Of a DNA stretch of 64,000 bases, positions 1-9,975 are shown in pieces. A model generated the notes under the pieces. The model was not told the DNA's origin, ran no database searches, and saw only the letters and a program-made list of their open reading frames with translations. The DNA is from Mikania micrantha (lineage: Eukaryota > Streptophyta > Magnoliopsida > Asterales > Asteraceae): assembly GCA_009363875.1 (NCBI GenBank), contig CM018683.1:37965753-38029752 (forward strand). Reading direction: 5' to 3'. Position 1 is the stretch's first letter; every line of letters begins with the position of its first letter. Made by a program: the position numbers and the translations under genes.

Positions 1-3000
1 AGGGATTCAAGAGAGCACAGATTGAAGAAGGCAAGAAGCCTGAACAGCACCATCACAAGAAGAAGAAGCAAAAGACAATCAAGAACTTTGCAGCGTTGAC
101 TGCGGCTGCACCTACTCATGCCACACCTATCAATGCTATGCCACAACCTGCTAACGCCAGAAAGTCTTATACTGGCACATTTCCACTTTGCACCAAATGC
201 CAGTATCATCATCTGCCCAACACTCCATGCAAGAAGTGTCTCAAATGTGGGCGTATGGGACACTTTGCAGCTACATGCCGAGCTGCTCATCTTGCTGCTG
301 CAACAACTGCTACCACTACCACTGCTGCTACAGGTGGAAGGGCCTGTTATAATTGTGGAGCAGAGGGACACTTCAGAAATCAGTGTCCAAAACTCAACAA
401 CAATACTGCTGCTGCTCGTGCTTTTGTTATTGGAACTGCTGAAGCACGTGAAGAGCCGGCAGTCATCACGGGTACATTTCTTATCAATGATCATTATGTT
501 CCTATCATATTTGATACTGGTGCCGATAAAAGTTTTATCTCTACTCATACTGCTTCTTTGCTTAATATGCAACTATCCACACTTACTGCTCCTTATACTG
601 TAGAAGTAGCGAATGGTAAGACCATAGTTGTAGATTCCATAATTCATGCTTGTGAATTAAGATTAAATGACCACCTTTTCTCCATCGATCTCATTCTTAT
701 GACTCTCGGAAGTTTCGAAGTCGTAGTGGGAATGGATTGCTTATCCAAGAACAATGCTGAAATCGTATGCTCTGAGAAACTTATTCGAATTCCCTTACCG
801 TCCGGCGAAACGATGATAGTCTACGGCGAGAAACCATGCCGCGGATTAAAGATTATATCGTGCATCAAGGCGAGGAAGTACTTGAAGAAGAAATATTATG
901 CTTTCCTAGCTCATGTAGTGGAAAAGAAACCTGAAAAGAAAGCAGTTGGAGATGTTCCAGTTATTAGAGATTATCCAGACGTATTTCCAGAAGACTTGCC
1001 TGGACTACCACCAGTCCGACAAGTGGAGTTTAGAATTGATCTCGTCCCTGGAGCAAACCCAGTGGCGAAGTCACCGTATCGATTAGCCCCGTCTGAGATG
1101 CAAGAACTGTCTAGTCAGCTTCAAGAACTTTTAGACAAAGGTTTCATAAGACCGAGTTTCTCTCCTTGGGGAGCCCCGGTTCTTTTTGTCAAGAAGAAAG
1201 ACGGTTCGTTTCGTATGTGCATCGACTATCGTGAGTTAAACAAGTTTACAATCAAGAATAGATATCCTCTGCCCAGGATCGATGATCTGTTTGATCAATT
1301 ACAGGGAGCAACTTGCTTCTCTAAGATTGATTTGCGATCCGGGTATCATCAGTTAAGAGTAAATGATGAGGATATACCAAAGACGGCATTTAGGACTCGA
1401 TATGGGCACTATGAGTTTGTGGTTATGCCATTTGGGCTGACCAATGCACCCGCAGTGTTCATGGACTTGATGAATCGAGTCTGCAGGCCTTACTTGGATC
1501 AGTTTGTTATTGTCTTTATTGATGATATACTGATTTATTCCAAGTCGGAACAAGAGCATGAAGATCATTTGAGGAAAGTCTTAGAGTTACTAAGAGCTGA
1601 ACAACTCTATGCTAAATTCTCAAAGTGTGAATTTTGGCTAAAGGAAGTTCACTTCTTAGGACATGTCATAAACAAGGATGGAATACATGTAGATCCAGCC
1701 AGGATTGAGGCGATTAAGAACTGGACTACTCCATCTACTCCAACAGAGATTCGTTCGTTTCTGGGTCTGGCAGGCTATTACAGGAGATTTATTGCGAATT
1801 TCTCTAAGATTGCCTTGCCACTTACCACTTTGACTCAGAAAAGTCAAGCGTTTATATGGGGACAGAAACAAGAAAATGCATTTCAACTTCTTAAACAGAA
1901 GTTATGCAATTCCCCTATCCTTAGTCTTCCAGAAGGCAGTGATGATTTCATTGTCTACTGTGATGCTTCAAACCTTGGTCTCGGTTGTGTACTTATGCAA
2001 CGGGACAAGGTCATCGCTTATGCTTCAAGACAACTTAAGGTTCACGAGAAGAATTACACTACTCATGACCTTGAGTTAGGGGCTGTGGTCTTTGCATTGA
2101 AGATTTGGAGACACTACCTGTACGGTACTAAATGTGTCATCTATACAGACCACAAGATCCTGCAACACATTTTCAATCAGAAAGAACTCAACATGAGACA
2201 ACGACGTTGGGTTGAGCTTCTAACTGATTACGACTGTGAGATTCGTTACCATCCGGGTAAAGCCAATGTGGTGGCGGATGCTCTTAGTCGCAAGGAACCA
2301 GTCAAACCAATTCGTGTAAGAGCTATGGAGATCAACACACAACCAAACTTGAAAGACTTGATTCGTATTGCACAACAACAAGTAGTAACAAACAATCAAC
2401 TCAAGACAGACTTGGATTGTGGTATTGAGAAGAAACTAGAACCTCGAGCTGATGGGGTGTTATATCTCAATGGCCGCATTTGGATTCCGAAGCCTGAAGA
2501 ATTGCGCACACTCATCTGTGATGAGGCTCATAAGTCGCGATACTCAGTTCATCCTGGAGCCGACAAGATGTATCAGGACTTGAGGACATCTTACTGGTGG
2601 CCGGGAATGAAGAAAGACATAGCACTGTATGTGGGAAAATGTCTTACATGTTCAAAGGTCAAAGCAGAACATCAAAAGCCTTCGGGACTTCTACAGCAAC
2701 CTGAAATTCCTCAATGGAAATGGGAGCAAATTTCCATGGACTTCATAACAAAGTTGCCGAGAACTCCACGAGGTTTCGATTCGATTTGGGTGATCGTTGA
2801 TCGACTCACCAAATCTGCTCATTTTCTCCCTATCCGAGAGGATTACAAAATGGAGAAGCTATCTACTCTGTACATCAACGAAATCATTGCACGTCATGGT
2901 ACACCAACATCAATCATATCTGATCGTGATAGTCGTTTCACTTCTCGCTTTTGGCAATCATTGCAAAAGGCTTTGGGAACGCGTGTTAATCTTAGCACGG

Positions 3001-3791
3001 CGTATCATCCTCAAACCGACGGCCAAAGCGAAAGGACTATCCAAACACTTGAAGACATGCTTCGTTCTTGTGTCATTGACTTCGGTGGAAGTTGGGACAC
3101 TCATCTCCCACTCATTGAGTTTTCATATAACAATAGCTATCATACGAGCATTCAATGTGCACCTTTCGAAGCTCTATATGGTAGAAAGTGCCGATCACCG
3201 GTCTGTTGGACCGAGATTGGTGACTCACAGATCGTAGGACCAGAACTCATTCAGGAAACATCAGACAAGATCACAATCATTCAGTCACGGCTTAAGGCCG
3301 CACGAGATCGGCAAAAGAGCTATGCTGATCGACGTCGGAAACCGCTTGAGTTTCAAGTCGGTGATCGAGTCTTACTCAAAGTTTCTCCCTGGAAAGGCGT
3401 TGTCCGATTCGGGAAGAAAGGGAAACTTGCACCAAGGTACGTTGGACCTTTTGAGATCCTGGAACGGATTGGTCCCGTAGCCTACAAACTCAAACTTCCA
3501 GTGGAGCTAAGCAATGTTCATGATACTTTTCATGTATCAAATCTTAAGAAATGCTTAGCGGATCATGATGTTCAGATTCCACTGGAAGACATACAGATTC
3601 AGAACAACATGCAATTCATAGAACGTCCAGTTGAGATCATGGATCATGGGGTCAAGAAACTTAAACGCAGCCGTATCCCGATCGTGAAAGTACGATGGGA
3701 GGGCAAACGCGGTGCTGAGTTCACCTGGGAACGTGAAGACCAGATGAAGCTTAAGTACCCTCATCTTTTTACAGTATCTTCGGCTAGTTAA
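1..3791 (+). CDS. Gag-Pol polyprotein of element A (5' partial, open frame)
   Basis: The frame is open from base 3 to the TAA at 3789-3791, about 1,262 codons; the true gag start is outside the window. Counting from the TTG codon at base 96, two CCHC zinc knuckles lie near residues 48-61 and 84-97. A retropepsin DTG is at 140-142. The RT spans about 335-505 with MPFGLTNAP and the catalytic FIDD near 474-477. RNase H follows (YCDASNLGLG), then an HHCC zinc domain and an integrase core with D, D and E visible in VDRLTK, ISDRDSRF and DGQSERT. A GPF module and chromodomain-like end close the protein. The product would copy element RNA into cDNA and integrate it. Unlike B and C, no stop or frameshift is seen. 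A few substitutions (DCLSKNN where B has DWLSKNN) could still impair it. Confidence 0.93.
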   Translation, partial: GFKRAQIEEGKKPEQHHHKKKKQKTIKNFAALTAAAPTHATPINAMPQPANARKSYTGTFPLCTKCQYHHLPNTPCKKCLKCGRMGHFAATCRAAHLAAATTATTTTAATGGRACYNCGAEGHFRNQCPKLNNNTAAARAFVIGTAEAREEPAVITGTFLINDHYVPIIFDTGADKSFISTHTASLLNMQLSTLTAPYTVEVANGKTIVVDSIIHACELRLNDHLFSIDLILMTLGSFEVVVGMDCLSKNNAEIVCSEKLIRIPLPSGETMIVYGEKPCRGLKIISCIKARKYLKKKYYAFLAHVVEKKPEKKAVGDVPVIRDYPDVFPEDLPGLPPVRQVEFRIDLVPGANPVAKSPYRLAPSEMQELSSQLQELLDKGFIRPSFSPWGAPVLFVKKKDGSFRMCIDYRELNKFTIKNRYPLPRIDDLFDQLQGATCFSKIDLRSGYHQLRVNDEDIPKTAFRTRYGHYEFVVMPFGLTNAPAVFMDLMNRVCRPYLDQFVIVFIDDILIYSKSEQEHEDHLRKVLELLRAEQLYAKFSKCEFWLKEVHFLGHVINKDGIHVDPARIEAIKNWTTPSTPTEIRSFLGLAGYYRRFIANFSKIALPLTTLTQKSQAFIWGQKQENAFQLLKQKLCNSPILSLPEGSDDFIVYCDASNLGLGCVLMQRDKVIAYASRQLKVHEKNYTTHDLELGAVVFALKIWRHYLYGTKCVIYTDHKILQHIFNQKELNMRQRRWVELLTDYDCEIRYHPGKANVVADALSRKEPVKPIRVRAMEINTQPNLKDLIRIAQQQVVTNNQLKTDLDCGIEKKLEPRADGVLYLNGRIWIPKPEELRTLICDEAHKSRYSVHPGADKMYQDLRTSYWWPGMKKDIALYVGKCLTCSKVKAEHQKPSGLLQQPEIPQWKWEQISMDFITKLPRTPRGFDSIWVIVDRLTKSAHFLPIREDYKMEKLSTLYINEIIARHGTPTSIISDRDSRFTSRFWQSLQKALGTRVNLSTAYHPQTDGQSERTIQTLEDMLRSCVIDFGGSWDTHLPLIEFSYNNSYHTSIQCAPFEALYGRKCRSPVCWTEIGDSQIVGPELIQETSDKITIIQSRLKAARDRQKSYADRRRKPLEFQVGDRVLLKVSPWKGVVRFGKKGKLAPRYVGPFEILERIGPVAYKLKLPVELSNVHDTFHVSNLKKCLADHDVQIPLEDIQIQNNMQFIERPVEIMDHGVKKLKRSRIPIVKVRWEGKRGAEFTWEREDQMKLKYPHLFTVSSAS

Positions 3792-3824
3792 TTTCGGGAC
3801 GAAATTCCCTTAACTAGGGGAGAC
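3790..3824 (+). other. Conserved inverted repeat and polypurine tract before 3' LTR of A
   Basis: AATTTCGGGACGAAATT (3790-3806) is an inverted repeat with a 3-base loop overlapping the pol stop codon. It is followed by a purine-rich AGGGGAGA tract just before TGTAAC. The tract is the expected plus-strand primer. The inverted repeat recurs at the same place in D, K, B and C. Confidence 0.8.
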
Positions 3825-4459
3825 TGTAACATTTGTACATTTAGTCATGTAGTAGTGAACAGTGTTAGAACAGTGTGTATCCATGTTCAGTCAGTCAATG
3901 TGAATCATGTGTCATCATGTGCTTGTGTGTTAGAATCTTTATCATTTAACAAGTATGTATTATTTATTTACAGTCGAGTTCACTAGGCAAGAACAGTATT
4001 GTGTTATATCGAAACAGTGGTGGGCAGCGAGAGTGAGCCTTATATATATACTGCGTTCGGTATAACAGGATAGTGTTGGTGCGTAGTGTTAAGACGAATA
4101 TTATGACAATTAATTCAACAAGAATCGTAATACGTAAGCGAGACTGAGTATAGTTATGGGTGACGATCCATAATGATACGAATGTTGAACTTATAATTAT
4201 GATTAAACGACTTTAAATATTTTAATACGATCGGAAAACGTACGCGATTGCGGGTATACACGTAATTGTGAATGTTTAACGATCTGACAACACACGAAGA
4301 GTAAAAATAATTATATTAATTATTTTATATTTTTACAATTTTGAAACTCATCATTTAAATGAGTTTAACAACTCTTTTATTTTAAAACCGCGTAAAATAC
4401 GCGTTGCGTTCCGGAAACGCGAACCGAGCGACCGAAACGGACCCGAATACCACACGGGC

Positions 4460-4467
4460 TATAAAAG
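4460..4467 (+). promoter_or_regulatory. TATA box of the A-family LTR promoter
   Basis: TATAAAAG lies in the context GGCTATAAAAGCCTTGAA about 635 bp into the LTR. The same context is conserved in the B/C LTRs (minus strand, 60367-60374 and 50401-50408). Position and conservation suit the U3/R boundary; transcription would start about 30 bp downstream. Confidence 0.6.
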
Positions 4468-4865
4468 CCTTGAATGAGATCAATTATCTCATTTATTTCA
4501 CCTACAACCATTTCTCTCTCTATATTTTCGTCTCCCACCTCTCTCTAAAAATCCACAACTTTAAACGTTCGTATCTCGCTCGATTCTCAACGGATTTCGT
4601 CATTCTTGGTGTCCACGCGTAGCTCTCAACATTCTCTACACGAAAGTACAAGATTTTCGCAGATTCATCCAGCCAAAAACGAGGTATAAGCCAAGGAAGT
4701 TGCGGGAATTAGGGTTTTTGTGCGTGGGTTGGTTAAACACACACATAACCGGTTCTCTTGCATCATTTTCTGATTTCCGCACATGTAGTAACCTTCTCTG
4801 AGATTTGAATGCCCTAGATCGTGGTCTAGAAATGAGGTTGTGATGAAGGAGACGATCCAGGTTAC

Positions 4866-5390
4866 AGGTTCGTCGAAGGTTCAGAAGCCGAACCCCAACA
4901 GCACTTGGACGAACCCTAGAGGTGTTCCACGAACCATCATGGTTCGTAGCTTTTTAGCCGAACCCTCAGGGGTACTTACGAACCTGCATTCAGTTATCAT
5001 TGACCTCACGAATCCTAATGGGTCTCACGAACCTGCGCGAATCTTCCATGCTAGCCAGCCGAACTATGGGTGCCGAGTCTATTAGGGTTTTCCAAACGAA
5101 CCTGCATGGTTCGTTGCAATACAGCCGAACCCTTGGAGTCCTTACGAACCTTCTTTGATCGACGAACCATGTATAACTCAGCCGAGCCTTTGAAGTTTCA
5201 CGAACCATGCACATCAACACCTAAGAATCACGAACCTTGCCTACTGCCATGTTAGCCGAACCTTGGAGATTGTATGACCGAACCCTTTAATTTTAAGAAC
5301 CGAACCTTTGGATGATTAACATTAGCTACGAACCCTCACCCATGGCAGCTTATAGGTTCGCTGCCATGGTGTGCGAGTCATAGGTGTTTC
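4866..5390 (+). repeat. CGAACC/CGAACCT motif array in LTR of A
   Basis: Some twenty copies of ACGAACC, CCGAACC or AGGTTCG occur at irregular 15-30 bp spacing, mostly in CGAACC orientation relative to the element. The array is downstream of the TATA box, so it would be in the transcribed leader. Equivalent arrays occur in the D and B/C LTRs and in the copia-related ORF3 regions. Confidence 0.85.
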
Positions 5391-6480
5391 GGCCCAATCC
5401 AATTCTAACCGGCCCAATTCTATTTGAAATCGATCAAGGAGTTTGGCCCAAGCCCAAATTGAAATGGCTTGGCCCATTAAGGTCTTTAATTGGATCAATA
5501 TTACCTTGGAGCCTTAAATGGCCCACATAAGCAATTGTTGGCCCAACTCAAGCTTCGTAGGCCCAAACCAAGCCCATATGATTCATTATGATCTAATTAA
5601 CTCGATAATAGCCTTGGCGGGTTACAAGGCCTATGTGCCTACTGGTTGGCCCAACATCACCTCCAATTGGACCATTATTAACTTAAATGGCCCATGGTGT
5701 GGCCTACGATGCAAAATGTCTATGAATTGACTTAGTTGGGTTAAGATTAACCTAAACTAATAATGAGATCAATTCATAAACACAAGAGTCTAAAACACTT
5801 AAACATATTCATACATTTCATGTTTATCAAAGGTTAATCAATTTCTCAAACACATGTGATGTGTACCAACAAGTTTGAACACAGAGGAACATTTCACATT
5901 CTTTTCTTGGACCCATGATCAAGCAAGTGATTCAAATCATAACTTTCAAGTTTTCACCACAATCATAATCATGAGAACAAGTTATCATGTGATAATCAAT
6001 CTCAAGGGAACAAGTCAATCAATGAATCAAAGTCTATACAACTATAAATCCTATATCTTATGTATGATTACAATGTTATAGGAATCAATTAGAAGTCCTG
6101 TTTGCTACTTGCTATCTGTTTTAGTTCAGAGTCTACTGCAGACAGGTGAGAACTTTAGCCCCTCTTTTACTGTTTTTATAACTGTTTTGGGGTGGAACAC
6201 GTGATCAAACCAATCATTTACACTCATATTTCATTACACAAGGTGTGTGTATTCTTATAAACATTACGGGTTCATTTTACGAATCCTAGGGATTCATCAA
6301 CTGTTTTAAGGGAATTATCAACTATTAAACTCTTTTCATTAAAAAGGTTTTATAAAGGATCTTTGAACTGTTTTGTAACTGATTTACTCAAATGTATTTA
6401 TGAAGGATAAACACTTTTAGATAAAGGATTTTATAAACTCTTTTGTTATAAACCTTGTTGTTACACAAGGTCATCACATC

Positions 6481-6648
6481 ATGGTATTCAAAACAAGTGG
6501 TTCACAACATGGTATTCAAATCAAGTGGTTTACAACATGGTATTCAAATCAAGTGGTTTACAACATGGTATTCAAATCAAGTGGTTCACATCATGGTATT
6601 CAAATCAAGTGGTTCTTTTCATGGTATTCAAAACAAAGGATTTAATTC
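6481..6648 (+). repeat. 28-bp tandem repeat, about 6 copies
   Basis: ATGGTATTCAAATCAAGTGG plus a short variable tail repeats at 6481, 6509, 6537, 6565, 6593 and 6621. The same repeat is in the B/C LTRs (about 48300-48470 and 58274-58440, minus strand), so it is an LTR-family trait. Apparent ORFs over it are by-products. Confidence 0.9.
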
Positions 6649-7489
6649 GTGGAATTAAATCTAGGTTTTCAATTCATGTTATCAAATAAGGCATTAACAC
6701 ATCCGGTTAAAGTAAGGTTCAGAAACATGGTGTCTATTGTTGTAAACAAACTTGTAAAAGCATCAAGTATCATATTTATTAGCGTTAGTACTGGGTGATC
6801 ACAACAAGGGAAAGCGGACACACACATTGGGGCAGACCGATTGCTGCAGTTAGTTTTTTAAATCTGTTTTATAAACTAACTGCAAATTTCGGTTGCATAT
6901 GGTTTTATCAAAACTGTTGACACATTATCTAACTCCAAACGTGGTTTGGGACTTGATATTATATGTTGACTCTCGTGCAAACAGTGATTGGACTGTTTAC
7001 ACTCGTTTTCTTACTTGATGTTAGTTTGGGTTGCAGCTCATCCGTGTGAATCTTATGTTGCTTTAACTTACCTATGCCTTAAATCATATACTCATGTTTA
7101 CAAATGTTTAAACCTATTGTTCTCACCAACTACGTCTGTAGTTGACAGTTACTTTTCACGTGTTTCAGGTAATCAGGTTTAAGACATTCTCAGAGACAAC
7201 TAAGGAGACCAGACTAAGATAGAACAAGATGAAGAAACATGCTAGGATGGATTAGAAACACACTAAATCCTAATTGTTTACTTGTCTTGTTTGAAGTCTT
7301 ATTTTAAACTATATTTTGGGTCTGTAGTTGTCTTTCTTTTGGTAGATAGTTGTCTGTAACTAAACAATTGTCTTAACATTATGAAACATAGTAATCCGTT
7401 GTGGTTGTTCTTATTCAATACTTGCGCATGATTCAACTGTTCATACGTCACCGCGTCGTGGATTCCGCACGCGGCGCAGGGGTGTGACA

Positions 7490-8235
7490 TGTTGAGGACC
7501 TGTGTATTGGATTTCGGTGGAAACTGGGACACCCATTTGCCACTGATCGAGTTCTCCTACAACAGCAGCTATCACAGCAGTATCGGATGCGCGCCGTTCG
7601 AGGCTCTTTATGGCCGGAAATGTCGATCACCGATCTGCTGGACTGAAATTGGGGACAATCGAATAACTGGGCCAGAACTAATTCAAGAAACCACTGACAA
7701 GATAGCCTAGATTCAAAGAAGACTACAAGCAACAAGTAGTAGACAAAAGAGCTACGCTGACAAACGGCGCACGCCGTTGGAATTCCAGGTGGGAGACCGC
7801 GTAATGCTGAAGGTATCCCCATGGAAAGGTGTTGTACGCTTTGGGAAGAAAGGCAAATTAGCACCACGATACGTGGGACCGTTCGAGATCATCGAGCGTA
7901 TTGGTCCTGTAGCTTATCGACTGAGATTACCTGATGAACTCAGTGGAGTGCATGACGTGTTTCACGTCTCAAATCTAAAGAAATGCCTTGCTGACGAGTC
8001 TCTCGTCATTCCAATCGAAGAGATTCAGGTCGATGAACAGTTACATTTCATTGAAGAACCCTTAGAGATTATGGATCGCAAGGTTAAACAACTGAGGCGA
8101 AGCCGTATTCCTATTGTAAAGGTTCGATGGAATTCAAGACGCGGGCCCGAGTTCACTTGGGAACGTGAAGATCACATGAAGTTAAAGTATCCCCAACTGT
8201 TTGAAGAGGAAGCTGTACCCGATAACAACTCTTAA
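7490..8235 (+). pseudogene. Integrase C-terminal part of D with an internal stop
   Basis: Translation matches A's integrase from the LEDMLRSC segment onward: the end of the catalytic core (CAPFEALYGRKCRSP), the GPF module (YVGPFEIIERIGP) and the chromodomain-like tail ending KYPQLF. A TAG at 7708-7710 interrupts the frame; the relatives suggest a CAG-to-TAG change. After it the frame is open to TAA at 8233-8235. It cannot make a working integrase, both for the stop and because the N-terminal half is separated by A. Confidence 0.9.
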
Positions 8236-8269
8236 ATTTCGGGACGAAATTTCTCTAACCAGGGGAGAC
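8235..8269 (+). other. Inverted repeat and polypurine tract before D LTR
   Basis: AATTTCGGGACGAAATT at 8235-8251 overlaps the stop codon, followed by CAGGGGAGA and the LTR start. It is identical in position and sequence to A's. Confidence 0.8.
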
Positions 8270-9329
8270 TGTAACATCAGTGCCGGAACCGTCACCGGAA
8301 CAGTGATCTCTACAGTACATGAATAGTAAAACAGGTACGAATCATATACATCTCAGTATGTTTCATTATTCATATCATTTATCATTGTCATTCTGTGTGT
8401 TCATAGAACAAATTCAGAAACAATTAACAGAAACACAGTTCAGAACAATGGTTCTTGAGTCGGATAATTATCTGGCAATACAGAACCATCATGTGATTAT
8501 TTGCTTAGGAATTATTATGTATAAACGTATGTGAGGTTTTATAGAACAAAACACACGAATATTGTTGTGTGAATGCTAAATTGACGGGTTATTCGTATAG
8601 GTGACGATATGTCCGAATATATCTGAAAGTTTAACATTCTGAATGATATTCTATAATTAGAAAACAAGGTTGAAAAGTATAGTTATCGCCGTGTTCGTAC
8701 GGGTGACGATTCGAACGCATACGCGCGACGACCGTACATTTCGATTTAAACAGTTAATGTTGTTTTAAATTTTTAATAAATGAGAAGATATTTGTTAATT
8801 TATTAGGAATCACAACCTTAAATAATTAAGTGATTTCTAATTTTATAATAGTATCGTTTCGTCTCGAAAACTACACGATCCGGAAATTTTACGCGAAACC
8901 GAACATGACCGAACATCCGGATATACTCTACCTCATTTATTGAAACATTTATGTCACCACCTACCACCAAAACCCCCATACTTGTTCACATTTTCGTTTT
9001 CACACTTTCTCTCTCTAAAAAGTGTGTTCTCCTCCATCTCTCTAAGATTGGGTGAAGATTTCTTGGTGGATTCAAGCAAGTTAGGTGCTAAAACGTCCCT
9101 CTCAACACGTAGATCTCGGAAGTACAACTTATTTGAGCTTCCATCCACGAAATCTAAGGTAAATAAACACTTTAACTTCGGTTTAGGGTATTCACGATGT
9201 CTTTTAATGATGGTCATGATAATTGGTGTTAAACACTTAGGAACGTTGAAATAAGCACAAATGAACAAGTAGGGATGTATAGAAATTGTGTTGTAACAGA
9301 TCAAAGTCGATGGGGACATGAGAATTACA

Positions 9330-9975
9330 GGTTCGTGGAAAAAGAAGGTTGGCCGAACCTTCATCAGTAGTCGGCTGAACCAAAGGTTTCTTGGCCGAAC
9401 CTTTTTCCCTGCAACGAACCCTTTGCCTCCTGCAACGAACCCTGTAGCAGCATGCAACGAACCCTGCAAGACCTGGGTGCCGAACCTGTTATCTCTGACC
9501 ACCCTGCAACGAACCTGCTAGGGTGGCGAATCCCTGGCCGAACCTTAAGTGGTCACGAACCCAGAATAGGAACGAACCTTCGGTCACTGTTGCAAAAGTC
9601 GGCCTCCAAGGCCGAGTACTCACCGAGTACTCGCTCCAAGGGGTTGTCCCGAGGCCGAGTATTTCCTGATTTTTACCCGAGTACTCCCGATTAGGGCTGA
9701 GTACTCCCCGATTACTCGCTCCAAGGAGCTATTCCGACCTAGGAGCGCCTAGCGATTTTTGCAACCATGCCTTCGGTTAATGAACTAGAAAGCAACGAAC
9801 CTTAGCATCCAAGTCCTACAATTCCGAACCTTAGACAAGTGTCACGAACCAAGGGACTCACGAACCTTTGCATGACGAACCCTAGCTGAACTTATAAGGG
9901 AGCCGAACCCTATCCTTCACAGATGCAGCCGAACCTAAGGGTTAGGGCAATAGGTTCGCTGCCCTAACCAGGAAC
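9330..9975 (+). repeat. Mixed CGAACC and CGAGTACTCG motif array in LTR of D
   Basis: Roughly 25 CGAACC/AGGTTCG units surround a block at 9600-9730 with repeated CCGAGTACTCG-type palindromes. D therefore carries both the motif typical of A/B/C/E/J and the GAGTAC-TCG motif typical of copia element F. Confidence 0.8.

Larger units (their letters stand above)
1..7489 (+). mobile_element. Element A: Ty3/gypsy chromovirus (Tekay/Del-like), 5' part outside window
   Basis: The visible part holds the end of gag, the whole pol, a 17-bp inverted repeat plus polypurine tract, and a complete 3' LTR. Domain order is CCHC knuckles, protease, RT, RNase H, integrase, chromodomain-like tail, which is Ty3/gypsy order. 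The tail (VKVRW...FTWEREDQMKLKYPHLF) and the very long LTR fit the Tekay/Del chromovirus clade. The LTR ends directly against the integrase codons of element D, so A inserted into D. The 5' LTR and gag start lie left of base 1. B and C are close relatives on the opposite strand. Confidence 0.93.
3825..7489 (+). repeat. 3' LTR of element A (3.67 kb)
   Basis: It begins TGTAACATTTG directly after the polypurine tract and ends GGTGTGACA at the junction with D's integrase frame. The same start lies beyond pol in B and C, and the same end borders the iMet primer site in B. Inside are a U3 segment with TATATATA near 4040, a TATA box at 4460, a CGAACC array (4866-5390), AT-rich DNA containing many GGCCCA/TGGGCC words (5390-5720), and a 28-bp tandem repeat (6481-6648). 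No gene is evident; small ORFs here look fortuitous. Confidence 0.9.

Noticed and set aside
2797..3237. Second-frame ORFs inside integrase of A, B and C
   Set aside because: Shadow frames of the conserved integrase; similar in all copies only because the main frame is conserved.
5518..5730. Short ORFs in the GGCCCA-rich part of A's LTR
   Set aside because: Repeated TGGGCC/GGCCCA words in LTR sequence, no homologous frame in the B/C LTRs.
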